From: Datisca glomerata
Lineage: Eukaryota > Streptophyta > Magnoliopsida > Cucurbitales > Datiscaceae
Assembly (NCBI GenBank): GCA_003255025.1
Contig: QANY01006351.1
Span: 186,001-250,000 of the forward strand
Direction of reading: 5' to 3'
Length of the DNA: 64,000 bases
The position numbers and the translations under genes were made by a program. The notes under the pieces are model-generated. The model had not been told where the DNA came from. It searched no databases and saw only the letters and a program-made list of their open reading frames with translations. Below, in pieces: positions 21,771 to 33,050 of the stretch; the first letter of the stretch is position 1; each line of letters begins with the position of its first letter.

Positions 21771-23087
21771 TTTTAAATTAAAAGTTAGATCTTCAAGAGA
21801 TCTAATCCTTGGGCCCTAAAATCATTTTACAGTTGCTTGTCACTATAGATCTCACTAATGATCACCATTGACTGTCACACGCTAAATCACAAGGTTTACT
21901 ATGTTCGAACGAATCACGAAAACTATAAAATTTATGTACAATCTTTTAAGGTTTACTATGTTCGAACGAATCACCAGCATGTCAACTTTGGTATTGACCT
22001 AGAAAACATCTAAATTTGTACTACTCGAGCGACATGAAACTGTTGGGCTTTGAATTATCTTTCTAAGAGCTTTTGAATTGACTCAATCTAATACTGGATC
22101 ATAAAGTTACTAACTAAATATAAAAATGTCACTGTGTGGCCAACTGCTGCACGCCTTGAGCTTTCTTCTGTTTTTCGATTCATTTTTTTGCATTGATTTG
22201 ACCTCCAGTTCGGATCCAATAATTACTTCATAAAAACCATATCTTTCTTAATGACAGTTTACAAAGAATCTATAAGGAGTTAAATATGAACCTATAGAGA
22301 AAATAATATCTCCAGAGACTGCCCCTTTAATTAGATATCTAACATTAATATATACGAAAACTTAAATGGTTATGTAAGGAAGATTAAATTAAAATAATCG
22401 TGCAAAAACAGTTATTTTGTATAAATCGATAATGTATGTTTTATATTCAAACATAATAACTGAAACAAAAATGTTATTATGAGAATAAAAAGTGGTCAAA
22501 CCGAATAGACTATCTTAATTATCTATACTTATTATATAAAAAGGGGTCAAATGGGAGAAATTTTTTATTTCCGTTTGGAGACATCATACAAACTTGGTAT
22601 TTCACTTATTTCATTTAATCCATTTACATTATATATTTTACAATAATTTTTAAATTAATTATTTTTATTGCATTGTGTAAATAGGAACGTGAATGTCTGT
22701 AATGATTAATTTTGAGATATTTTTATATAAAAATAATCAATATTTATTTTTAATTAATAATAATTTGTTTGTTAGTAATATATAAATATATTTGATGTAA
22801 TATTGATGATATTATAAAATTAATTTAGAGAAATGCATTCATATATTTTCCAATGATCTACTAACGATATAATAATTTTATGAATATTAATTATTTTTTA
22901 TATAGTTGGAGAATAAACCAAAAAAGAACTGGACTTACCACGTGCAATTCACATACCTTTATGTAGTCACAATATTAAGATAAATAAAAAATTCTAATTG
23001 ATTTTGAACATGAAAATGAATAAATGAACATGAAAAGCCTACTAAAGAGGTCATGATGACGAATCGACACGACGAGCCTTATCCTAA
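21771..23087. other. AT-rich unassigned DNA
   Basis: No gene is recognised. A 27-bp phrase, AAGGTTTACTATGTTCGAAC plus GAATCAC, is present twice without change at 21891-21917 and 21948-21974. The remainder, especially 22530-22960, is very AT-rich. Confidence 0.45.
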
Positions 23088-23248
23088 TCCTACTAAGTCG
23101 TATCCTCCAATTCATTCTAAGGCGGTAAGAGTTCATCCAAGTCTTGTCACTTGACTTGACGTTTCAAGTAAATAATCACAGAGGTCTGACCAAGGCGGGT
23201 GGACCCAACGAGTATGTCAAGGGTAGAAATCCATGTATAAACATTATC
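23088..23248 (+). repeat. Left copy of a ~155-bp direct repeat
   Basis: It runs from CCTACTAAGTCGTATCCTCC to ATCCATGTATAAACA and is about 90% identical to 27390-27541 in the same orientation. It could be the end of two LTRs or of a duplicated region. Neither copy shows TG...CA ends or a primer binding site that would prove an LTR. Confidence 0.7.
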
Positions 23249-23450
23249 CCCCATTGCAAGTTCAAATGTGTAGCACTTGAACTTGTACATAGTCTAGGTG
23301 TGTGTTATGATCATACTTGATGAGCCAGAAAATAGTAACTTGTGTTTTTCAAAAAATGTTATGGCGGTCAAGTTCCACTTCGAAGGGATTTGCAACAGCG
23401 GCTAAGTTCCGTGCAACTACCTTTGCCAAAATGTCTTTATTGTAGTTTAG

Positions 23451-23562
23451 GAATAAACTCCGCTGTAATGACTTAAACACGTTCCAGAAATAAACTTCAC
23501 TGAAATGACTTAAACGCGTTTCAAGAATAAACTTCTTGAAACATCTTAAATGCGTTCGCAGA
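23451..23562 (+). repeat. Three ~37-bp tandem repeats
   Basis: Units GAATAAACTCCGCTGTAATG ACTTAAACACGTT and two variants start at 23451, 23487 and 23525 (periods 36 and 38). They lie 80 bp upstream of the 70-bp array. Confidence 0.65.
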
Positions 23563-23643
23563 TAACTGACTAGTTATAAGTTTTTGGGTTATTTTGATAA
23601 CTACAAAAGTCGAAGTAAAGATTACGATGCTAAACATCTTTCA

Positions 23644-24090
23644 GTTCTAAGTCACCCCTCGTGACAAGTTTTTCGTTACCTCGAGTGCGCTTAATAATCC
23701 TAAACTACCTATAATAGGTACACTTAGCAATGATTTCTCCTCAACAGTCCTAAGTCACCCCTCTTGGTAATTTTATCATCATCTCGGGTGCACTTAACGG
23801 TAATTTTTACTTAACAGTCCTAAGTCACCCCTCGTAGTAATTCTGTCGTTACCTCGGGTGCGCTTAGTGGTAATTTTTATCCAACAGTCCTAAGCCACCC
23901 CTCGTGGTAATTTTTACGTTACCTCGGGTGCACTTAGCGGTGATTTTTTCTCAACAATCCTAAGTCACCCCTCGTAGTAATTTTGTCTTTACCTCGGGTG
24001 CACTTAGGGGTATTTTTGCTCAACAGACCTAAGTCATCTCTTGTGATAATTTTGTCATTACCTCAAGTACACGTAGCGGTAAATCATCAA
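23644..24090 (+). repeat. Tandem array with 70-bp period
   Basis: Units start CAGTCCTAAGTCACCCCTCG and continue with TTACCTCGGGTGCRCTTAG; starts are at 23744, 23814, 23884, 23954 and 24023, a regular 70-bp period. A first, longer unit starts at about 23644 with a ~30-bp extra segment. Identity between neighbours is roughly 85%. No reading frame runs through. Such arrays are known from the untranslated regions of Tat/Ogre-type retrotransposons. Confidence 0.85.
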
Positions 24091-26059
24091 CCCGCCTATT
24101 AAGGTGATATTATTGTCACCGAGGCAGCAATTGACCTGGAATACTCTGCTTGAGGCACCAGACGTGGTTATTTCCTATCACTGTGGGTGTGTAGAACCAA
24201 CATAAAAAACATTTCCACTATGCCGTATTACTGACACACTTAGAGGAGGCCAAAAGCCTTTTTCACAATGACAATGTAGCTATGGACGATAAAATTCTCA
24301 TAGAAAATAAGTCTTTATTCTTGTTGTCTCGATTATTGGTCAAAAGGAGAATCTCCCAGTAAAATAGAAAATTGATTGTGAGAGCAGATCTTCCAAACAG
24401 ACACGATAGTGTAGAATACATCACAGGAAATATGTATTTATTGATATCTTCCTCTCTTTTCCAAGCTTAAAGAAATATAAGTCATCATTTTTATATGCCA
24501 TGACTAAATTCAATAATGGCGTAGAGACTATGGGCCAATATAGAATAGCAAATATATATCTAGAATTCCTCATATGCATACTAGAGCCCCCGTCAGATGT
24601 GATTAGATTGGTGTGGTAGAGATCATGAGACAGTGTGATTAATAAATAATTTCATAAATACTTACAATAATTGGGTTGATAAATGCATGAATACCCATGA
24701 TGGGTTAGATGATAAATACAGTAATCCCCTCAAGATGAGTCAGATAATCAGTAATAAGTCAGTAGATAATTTGTATATCTCCATGATGAGCTCAACAATA
24801 AGTCTAGAAATCTCCGTGATAACTTGATTAAGAAATCTAGAAATCCCTTTAGAGAGTTGACGTGTAAGATGAATAAATCCATAATTTTCATGATCAGATG
24901 ATAAACAAGTCGATAAATCCTCATAATTTGTTCTATCCAAAAAGTCCTCATATGTGAAGAAAAATATACGTAGATGATGACAGAGTGAATTAGGCATGAC
25001 AAGTGCCAAACTCTTGAAGCGAATGTCAGAATGAATGTAATTTAAGCACATATATGATATAAAATGTTTTAATCAAAGATGTAAATTAATAAGAGAGATT
25101 AAAGAATAAAAGCATGTACATTTTTTTCTCCTATATAAACATGCTCAACTTGTAAATTTAATACAATCTAGATGTATATTCAACTCACATAAAGATAACC
25201 ATATGTGCATGAGAGTGTTGCTCCAACGAATTATAGGCAATTAAGCATACGTTATGAATGAAGATATGAGTTCAGACTATTTTTTAGTCCTTCTAATAAA
25301 ATGATTGTCTCATAAAGCTGGCCAAATCAAATATAAGTTCTTTAAGGTATCAAACTCTAAACATGCTTTCAATAGATTAAATGCATAAAGCATTTTAGTT
25401 TTGATGATTCATTTAGATTATTGAAATATGAATAAAGCACAAAGTGTTGATAAAAATGATAGTGCACCAAAGTATTACTAATGCACAAGAATCAATTAAA
25501 CATTGTAACTTTCATAAAAGTTTGACATGAATTTGATATTACATAGTTAGTACTTAAACTTACTTGGTCGATGCATTTCAAATTATTAACTAGGAGTCAA
25601 TTCGGTTTGTATATGATTTGTAACATTGATGATAATCCCATATTATCCACAAGAGGGTCGACTAATCAAATTATCCAAGATAGATGATCTAAATTTGATA
25701 AATGTAATTTCTATAATTTCATTAGAGTGTGATAAATTTTAAACATGGGGAGCTAATTAATTATACCTCACATAATTAACCTAAAATCAATTTCTACTAA
25801 TTATTTAATATGCTTGACCAACCGTGTAAATATTTATTTAAGACATTATACGATAAGCTCATGCAATCATCAAATTTTATTTTGAACAATAAAATATCTA
25901 TTTAAAGACAAAACAACAATTTAAAAAAAAATTAGCTTACAATTTGGTGTCCTATGTTTGTCTGCATAGGATCGATGACTGGTGTAATTGAGACTCAGTA
26001 ATATAACCATGGTTGAATTTGTGAAAGTTTTTTCATTGGGGCGAGTGCTGGGCTTGTGA
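24091..26059. other. Unassigned AT-rich DNA with weak ~30-bp repeats
   Basis: No gene could be supported. Between about 24620 and 24940 the phrases GATAAAT, AAATCTAGAAATC and AATAAGTC recur in a loose ~30-bp pattern, which explains the open minus-strand frames there. The rest is unremarkable. Confidence 0.4.
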
Positions 26060-26440
26060 AAAAATAATGTGTTGGCCCTTTGAAGAGCCAATGGCCAGGC
26101 GTTGGGCTGCTGGAAGGAGGGAGTTTGCCCAAAGGTCGCGGGTCATGGATGACCAAACGCGGGTCCATACAAGACGAGGGTCGGGCCGCGGGTCATCCCG
26201 CAAGTTGTGCTTCGGGGGCAGATGGTGGACAGAGCGCCAGGGTCAAGTACGGGTTACGGGTCATGCACGGGTCGAGCATAAACCACTTGGGCCGCGCTGG
26301 TTGGGCTTCATGGATGATTCGTCGACTGGCCTACTTTCTTGGTGTGTTGACCCGGAGCTAAATGGTTTTGGTAGGTCAATCCAGAACCTGCAACACGAGT
26401 AAGGATGAAACAACCGCCGGCAACGGCTCGTGCGGCCATC
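26060..26440. other. GC-rich island with repeated CGGGTC words
   Basis: About 380 bp with clearly higher GC content than either side. GGGTC or CGGGT words recur about ten times (CGCGGGTCATGGATGACC, GGTCGGGCCGCGGGTCATCC, TACGGGTTACGGGTCATG). Both overlapping plus-strand frames (about 93 and 111 codons) are low-complexity translations of this and match no protein I know. Confidence 0.5.
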
Positions 26441-27389
26441 TCGATGGCCCTTTTTTATCGTTAACACCTCGAAGTTAATGAAAAATCTCGTCTGAATCTT
26501 TTTGGGGGTGTTTTGAAATATGAAAATGCTTCATTTTGCATAGATATGAGGTTCAATAATTGGTTTCGTGTTTTTTAGATCTGAAACTTGAAATCCAAGA
26601 TGTGACATCCTAGATCTGAGGTTCTATCTCGCTCGATGATGACTGGGAGCCATGTTGCTGCCTTTCACGGTTGGTGATGGTCGCGGCTGCCATTACAACC
26701 ATGCTTGATCCGAAATTCTCCATCTGATTATTTTTAATCTGTTGCAAAGAGTAGCAAAGAAACTTAGTGCATTAGGCCAGTCGTGATGCACAGACGGCAA
26801 CAATGGAGAACAGAGATACAAATCAGTTCGTGAATCTCAAAACGACAAGCTTTTCCATATCTGATTTTTTCTAAAAAACATCAGATCTGAAATTTCATAT
26901 CCGAAAATCCAGATCTGAATATGAAAAATGGAGAACTCCTCCATACTCCTCCACAACGGCCCTCTTCCGACAGACCACTCCCCAGTAGAGCCGCCATTGT
27001 TTTAGAAGTGGGTTTTTAATCGGATCGGGTACATGAATGAGGAGTAGTCTAATCATTAGAGAAGCCTTGTGAATGTGGAGGTCTAGTGTGGAGGAAATGA
27101 TGAGCATCCTTGGCAGCTAGACGATGACAACAACCAGCAAACACACCTCCTTGGGGTTGCCAAGGAGAAGGAGAGGGAGAGAGAGCCCCTAAATGTGTGT
27201 GTGTAATGTTCAAATATCCAACCGCCCATTCAATAGGAGTGTTAAACATCTTTATATAGAAAGTAAGGGGTAAGCCCTATTTTATGATTGGTCAATCAAC
27301 GATTGCCAAGTGTAAGTATAGGCCAGCGTATAAAACACTGCCATATGTTCCTAGTTCATTCTCAACGAGAGGATGGCGCATCTAAAGCC
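26441..27389 (-). other. Possible minus-strand LTR or promoter-like region
   Basis: AGATCTGA/ATCAGATCTGA words recur at 26575-26920. On the minus strand, TATATAAAG (27250-27258) is followed about 80 bp downstream by a CT-rich leader-like stretch (27150-27200), as in many plant LTR promoters. There is no matching second LTR and no coding domain, so this is tentative. Confidence 0.3.
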
Positions 27390-27541
27390 TACTAAGCAGT
27401 ATCCTCCAATTCATTCTTAAGGCGGTAAGAGTTCATCCAAGTCTTGTCACTTACTTGACGTTAACTGGTAAATAATCACAAGGGTCTGACGAGGGAGGGT
27501 GGACCCAGCGGGTATGTCAATGGTAGAAATCCATGTATAAA
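27390..27541 (+). repeat. Right copy of the ~155-bp direct repeat
   Basis: Same sequence as 23088-23248, with small indels (for example CACTTACTTGACG against CACTTGACTTGACG). The two copies are 4.3 kb apart and enclose the 37-bp and 70-bp arrays and the GC-rich island. Confidence 0.7.
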
Positions 27542-27989
27542 CAAACATCACCTTAGTTTTACTTGCTGATGGCGCTGCTCTCTGTTGGAGGATGGAGGAA
27601 ATCCATCAATTTTGCAGATGATATAGCTCTCATTGTATTCGATATTCAATGTCTTGCTGGTTGGGTTCAATGAGCTTCTCTCATCGACATTGTAGGTTCT
27701 ATGTTCTTTTATTTCTAGTAAGATTGATGATAATAATCCCTTGTAAGGATGCTATGTTTATTCGTTCTTGCTGGTTTTAACAAAGATATTTCAACTTGAG
27801 AAAAAAGAAAAAGAAAATTACAATAAAAAAGAACTGAATTTGAAATTCAGAAATTAAAAGTTTAAGAGAGCTCAGAAAAATAAAACAGAAAACAAACTAA
27901 AATTTTGAATTGAGAAAAAATGAATAAGAATTTTCACAAAAAATGAGTGAGATCGATCCAGTCACAAGAAGGTTGGAAATGGAAGCTAT
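27542..27989. other. Unassigned DNA
   Basis: No gene was seen. 27790-27950 is A-rich. A stretch near 27600 reads FADDIALIVFDIQ in one frame, reminiscent of a LINE reverse transcriptase motif, but it is too short to call. Confidence 0.3.
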
Positions 27990-28557
27990 ACAGACAAAAG
28001 TTCACATGACACATGGTAAGATCTAGATCGAAGACTCCATCGATGACAAGATAGAGCAAGGACTGGAGGATCAACTTGGCAGTTATGAAGAAGAGACCAA
28101 TCAGACGAAAGTATATGGCTTGCCAACATGACAATTCAAAGAGAAACTAATCAAGACCATTTGGTTGATCAGACGGTCAATATTTACGTAGCTGTTAATG
28201 TTGATAAACTAGATCATAGAGGAATATTCTGTTAATCCTATTTTCAGATAAATTTAGATAGTTGTATCAGATTCTATGAAGGTTTATAAATAAATGTAAG
28301 ATGTAACTCCAAAAGGGCACTCAACAACCATCAATACATATATAATAAACAAGTACAATGTCTAGCTTACATTAGTCGTGTAAACCTTTCCCCATAATGA
28401 AATACTAGCAAAGTCTCCTCGTGGTTTTTCTTCCATTTAAAGAGTTTCCACGTAAATCATGGTGTTTATTACTCATTTCTATATACTATTTATTTTTTCA
28501 TTATGATGTAAGAAATTCAAGACCAATTCTCCAAAACCGTAAATTTTTTCTTTTACA
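27990..28557 (+). repeat. 5' LTR of the gypsy-like element
   Basis: Shares TGACACATG near the left end, GAAGAAGAGACCAATC, GTTGATAAACTAGATC, TAGAGGAATATTCTGTT and the terminal CAAAACCGT...TTTACA with 41093-41658. TTTATAAATAAA near 28288 is a possible TATA box, giving a ~250-bp R-U5. It is followed directly by TCTGGTGCTTTGTTGAGAG, a typical primer-site region of plant gypsy elements. Confidence 0.75.
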
Positions 28558-28612
28558 TCTGGTGCTTTGTTGAGAGTGAATCAACACACTCAAGATTCTC
28601 ATCACTCATCCA

Positions 28613-29030
28613 ATGATGAACACATATGACGCTGCCACTTCTATCAAGAGACTTGAATCAGAAAGAGAGCAGGGACAGCAGCAACTGATGCCAGAAGCTA
28701 GCCATAACACTCGTCGTGAAGAAATGGAAGCCATGAGAAAGGGAGAAGAAGATGAGAACGTGTATGCTCAACCAATCATGGAGCGGGCAGCAAAAATGTT
28801 GGAGCGGAAAATGCTTGAAATGAGGGAGCGGGTGGAGTGGCAAACCTGGAAACTTTAACCCGCTCCCCACTGTGCCTGGAAATCTTAGCTGCTTCAATAC
28901 CAAATAAATTTGTGGCCCCCAAGTTTAAGTGTTACGAAGGAAAGTCAGATCTTATTGATCACCTTCAACGTTTCAAGCAAGTAATGGCGTTTCATCAAAC
29001 ATGAGGATGAACTAATGTGTTGAATGTAGC
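28613..29030 (+). pseudogene. gag N-terminal remnant of the gypsy-like element
   Basis: Frame 28613-28858 is an 81-codon charged, Glu/Arg/Met-rich stretch of the type found at gag N-termini. From about 28907 another frame reads KFVAPKFKCYEGKSDLIDHL, then QRFKQVMAFHQT, which matches the conserved PKFK.YDG..DP.DHL..F block of plant gypsy gag. A stop follows, and nothing of the gag core remains after 29030. Confidence 0.65.
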
Positions 29031-30000
29031 CAACTAGTCTAGACAAAAATTAAACTGCGTGGCAACGGGAACGAAAAGGCGAGGGGTAAGAAAATGGCAA
29101 AGGAAACGTCACGAGAGCGAGAACAGAAATGGAAAGATGGTAAACTCGTTTCTTTCACACTATTTCAACATTATTATTGGCATACTTCTTTTACGCCATT
29201 ATTATTCTTAAAAAATGTCATGGAAAATTCAAAGAATTTTTTATATCAATTTGATACATGTGTTACAAACGTTTACAATAAAACATCTTATCTGAAGCTT
29301 GTTTGGATAAAATTATCTTGAATTTGAATTCTAATTCAAATTTTTAAAAAAATTATATTTTGAATTTTGAATTTCAAAATATCTTATCTGAAATGATAAG
29401 ATTATTGTATTTTGAACAATGAAATATCTTATCTAAAATTACTTTCATAAGATTATTCTGAATTTGAATTCTAGTTCCAATATTAAATCATGTTTTAAAT
29501 TTTAAAATATCTTATCTGAAAATTTTTTATGATAAGATTGTTTTAAATTTTAAATTTTAAAATCAAGTCAAATTTTGGATTTAAATTTAAATTTAACCTT
29601 ATCCCAAACTAAAAAAAAAAGAGAACTTTTTTCTTGATTGATGAATGAAAATATAAATTTTTTATCAGTGTGTATATTCGAGGATTTTTCTCTTTCTTTT
29701 TTCTATGTGCAAAAAGTGTAGGAAAATAAGGGATGAACAAACAACAATAATGAAAAAATCATGACAACGGAAAATATCTTGAGAAAGGAAAATAAAATGT
29801 CTTGACAACGAAAAAAGTCTTGACAATGACAATGGAAAAAATCGTGACAACAGGAACGGCTATCCAGTACGGGAAAGGCCACGGGAACCGAAATGGCTAT
29901 GAGTAAGAAAATAGGAGCGAAAATGAAAACAAGAGCCAAAATGATAACTGAAACGGAAAATGTTGAAAGAATATACGACAAATATTATATCATCATAAGA
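29031..30000. repeat. AT-rich interior with short irregular repeats
   Basis: 29300-29600 contains three to four copies of AAAATATCTTATCTGAAA with GATAAGATTRTT and GAATTTGAATTCTA between them. 29745-29960 has repeated CTTGACAACGRAAA and AAAATGRNAAC words. No coding region is supported. Confidence 0.5.
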
Positions 30001-30965
30001 TATGGAAGTCTACTTTTTGTAAAATTTTACATACATCAATTCCGAACTCTCGATAAAAAGTTATGATAGTTTACATTGGTGCTGTTCAGGAAAGTAAACA
30101 TATCCACACTTTTCATATTTCAATTTTAAAATGTACCTACTTAGATAGTATTATATGACAAACTATATATTGTTAGAAATATATGGATGTCTACTTATTG
30201 AAGAATTTTGCAGAACTCAATTTGGAGCTCTTGAACAAAAGTTATGATAATTTTCATGAAAGCTTCTCAGAAAAACAGATTATGCAGAATGATCAAATTG
30301 GAATAATAACTGTATTTACTGGGAGAAAACTATATGTTCTTATAACATAAACAAGATACAGAAGTTTAATTATTGGAAAATTTTACGAAATTCAATTTGG
30401 AGTTTTCATTCAAAAGTTATGGTAATTATTGTACGTTTGCTCAGAATAGAAAGACTATTCACGTCTTTCAAATTGAATCTTTAAACTGCTTCATTTTAGA
30501 TGATATTATATGAAAACTATATATCATTGACAAGATACCGATGTATACATCTTGAAAATTTTTGCAAAACTCGATTCGTAGCTCCCGTTCAAAAGTTATA
30601 ATAATTTTCATGAAGGTTGTTCAAGAAGATAGATTACGCAGAATGGATAATTTTGGAAATTATACTGCATTAATTAAAAGCCAGTACAGGGTGAATTGTA
30701 TATCATCAGAAATATGTAGAAGTCTAATTCTCGAAATTTTTTATGGAATTTAGTTCAGAGCTTTTGATCAAAAGTTATGGTAATTCTCATGGAAAGTGTT
30801 CAGGAAAGAAGTATGTGTAAAACTGTGAGCTTCATTCATTAAACTTCCGACACATTAATACTTATGTGATAAATCATTACAAAGTTACGGAATTTAGTTT
30901 ATTGAAATTCTTTACAGAATGAGATTCGAGCTTCTAGAAGAAAATTACGGTATACTCGCTCCCTA
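30001..30965 (+). repeat. Six-copy satellite-like array, ~177-bp monomers
   Basis: The anchor phrase TATGGAAGTCTACTT, followed by AAAATTTT, GGAGCT and CAAAAGTTATGGTAATT, recurs with starts at about 30001, 30182, 30357, 30537, 30714 and 30885 (steps 181, 175, 180, 177, 171). Copies are strongly diverged from one another but keep the order of all blocks. The monomer length equals that of many plant centromeric or subtelomeric satellites, and the AAAAGTTATG word is common in such repeats. Here it lies inside an LTR element. Confidence 0.8.
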
Positions 30966-31170
30966 CTTAGTCTATTAAGATATTATATATGGTGTTATTC
31001 AACATTCTTGTCGCATATATTTGTGTTCGAGAAAAAGAAAAAGAAAAGTAAACGGGAGAAACTCTGCAAGAGCCCGATAGAAAATATTAGATACCTGAGC
31101 TTTGTGAAAAGCTTATGTGCTTCGGAGTGTCGAAAAACATCGTTCCCAGAAGAAAATGGGCCCCTGAGCT

Positions 31171-31271
31171 TGTTGGAATATGTCCGTAAAATAGCGTGTA
31201 ATAACTATTTATTTGTATTTAGTTATTTCTCAGAAATTAGTATTATTGAATTCTTAGGAATAAATTGAAAG
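31171..31271 (+). repeat. Start of the copia 5' LTR in correct orientation
   Basis: TGTTGGAATATGTCCGTAAA through TTGAATTCTTAGGAATAAAT corresponds to 38175-38275 of the 3' LTR with about 90% identity. Similarity stops near 31271, which marks the left breakpoint of the inverted block. Confidence 0.85.
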
Positions 31272-32311
31272 TTTTATTTTAAATTAAAGTGTGTTTATAA
31301 ATTATTTAAGTCCTGGAACTTTCATCAACGAACGAAAAGTGAAGACAGAGGCGTCTCTAGACAAACTCTTTTGAGAAAGTTCAGAATAATATTTACAGTC
31401 TTAGGATGGATTGGGCGATCAAATCTAATTATGAGTGTTAGATTGAACCAATGGATGCTAGTCTTGGGGCATGGGAGTGGAGACTCAAACAGTTAACCTA
31501 CACATGTTATAAACATGTTGAATAGACCAGTAACAAGTTACTTTTAGAGTCCAAAACCGTTTACCAAACTCTAAATCTAATTGTTATACTTTACGGGTAT
31601 TTTTGTAGTTTCCTTAATCATGAGATGGATACGTAGCTTGATTTAGTTGTAATATTTGATATGCCAAATTAGTGAGTTTGAATTGGCGGGGAATACCGCG
31701 GCTGTTAGGATTGTACTTCAATTAAGTTGTAGTTACGTGATTCACAAATCTGAAAATTCATGGTTCGATTGCGAAAGCAACAATATCACCTTATATTTAT
31801 TGATGGGGTGTGAATAAATTAACCTGGTCAGGTTTTCAATGCATTGAGTCATTTATCAAAACTTGTGAATCGTACGAGATAATTCACTATTATGTATTTC
31901 TTATTCACAATCAATAAAAAGAGTTAAGGAAACAATAACAAGAGGGGTAAAATGGTAATATTAGCATGAACAGTAATTACGTGTGAACAGTGCATCCGGT
32001 GACTTGTCAGTGGCTGTCCGGCGACTTCTCGACGGCGGTTTCCAGCAACAGTGTCGAAGCGACGATGATTTTACATCAAATTTATAAAATTACAACTTTT
32101 GCAACAAAATAAATTACATAAAACCTGATGCCTCAAATCCGTCATACATCAATTATAAATTAAAATAAAAATGTCAAGAGCCAATAGTTAGGGATTCAAT
32201 CACATAACATATCCAAAACAGGTTTGAATCCACCATACAAAATCATATGCCAATACCACAAAATTCACGATACGTTCGTTTCAAATATCAATAAGCATAA
32301 TCAAGAACCTC

Positions 32312-32323
32312 GCTCTGATACCA
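32312..32323 (-). other. Copia primer binding site, in inverted orientation
   Basis: On the minus strand this reads TGGTATCAGAGC, the standard initiator-Met tRNA primer site of plant copia elements. It directly follows (minus sense) the LTR end CCCAACA at 32326-32332. It therefore points away from the gag-pol genes it should serve. Confidence 0.9.
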
Positions 32324-32325
32324 AT

Positions 32326-33050
32326 TGTTGGGACCAGTTAGTTTTAAAATGAATTAAAAATAAGTTTGAACCACGAACGGTTTATGTGCAGAATATAAAA
32401 AAAAAATTCTAATTAACTTATTTAATCAAATTAAATGTGATTATGCATATACAACATTAAAAAAGAAAATAAGGTTAGAAATAATTTTTTTCATCTATAC
32501 TTTATATCAGAGAATTTATGAAATGACAGAAATCCTTCAAACGTTCTTCGTGTTCTTCAAGCTTCAGGATCTGACGCACCTGAATTCTAAGAATGATTTT
32601 CAAACTTAATCCATCAACAACCACCCGTTAATTTCAGAAATATATCTCCAGAGAATTTTTTATAGGAATTTGAGTATGAGCTCTCAAAATGATTGAAGAA
32701 GAAAAATCGAAAATTTTCTCCTTCAATATCATTTTCTACGACAACCAAGAGGGAGGGGGAAAACGTTTTTCTCCTTTTGCTTTGTTAACAAGCAATTGTA
32801 TCTTATCCAAGATTTATCTGCAGTCAGATTGCTATTAGATATTGATAAAATGTGATTTTTTTATATTTACAAAAATATCCATATATTTTTAAATTTTAAA
32901 AAACTCACCCACATATTCATAATTGCTGAAAATTGCAATATTCCCTAGAGTTTAAGTTGTATCAAGGTTCATCAATTCAATTGATAAATTAATTGATCAT
33001 TATCAATTAACTAAATAATATTATTTTTTCACAATCCATAAAATATTTTA
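32326..33050 (-). repeat. Remainder of the copia 5' LTR, inverted
   Basis: The stretch from TGTTGGGACCAGTTAGTTTT matches the reverse complement of 38480-39165, including ACCACGAACGG, CAACAACCACCCGTTAATTT, AACAAGCAATTGTATCTTAT and GATAAATTAATTGATCATTA. LTR positions of about 100-300 are missing or too diverged to see near 33000-33050, so the inversion came with a deletion or later loss there. Confidence 0.8.

Noticed and set aside
20330..22100. A 3' LTR of the Tat-type element
   Set aside because: No segment matching the duplicated-TATA region at 13863-13987 was found downstream of the integrase.
23644..24090. Regular 70-bp spacing, considered as a CRISPR array
   Set aside because: The whole 70-bp unit repeats with no unique spacers, and the context is a plant nuclear genome.
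26067..26467. Overlapping frames of 70-110 codons in the GC-rich island
   Set aside because: High GC removes stop codons by chance; both strands are open and the residues follow the CGGGTC repeats.
27600..27700. Short LINE-like motif FADDIALIVFD
   Set aside because: Only about a dozen residues, with no flanking RT motifs; kept only as a remark.
31171..33050. Two separate solo LTRs in opposite orientation
   Set aside because: The outer GAGCT duplication spans the whole element, and the inverted piece contains primer site and leader, which solo LTRs lack.
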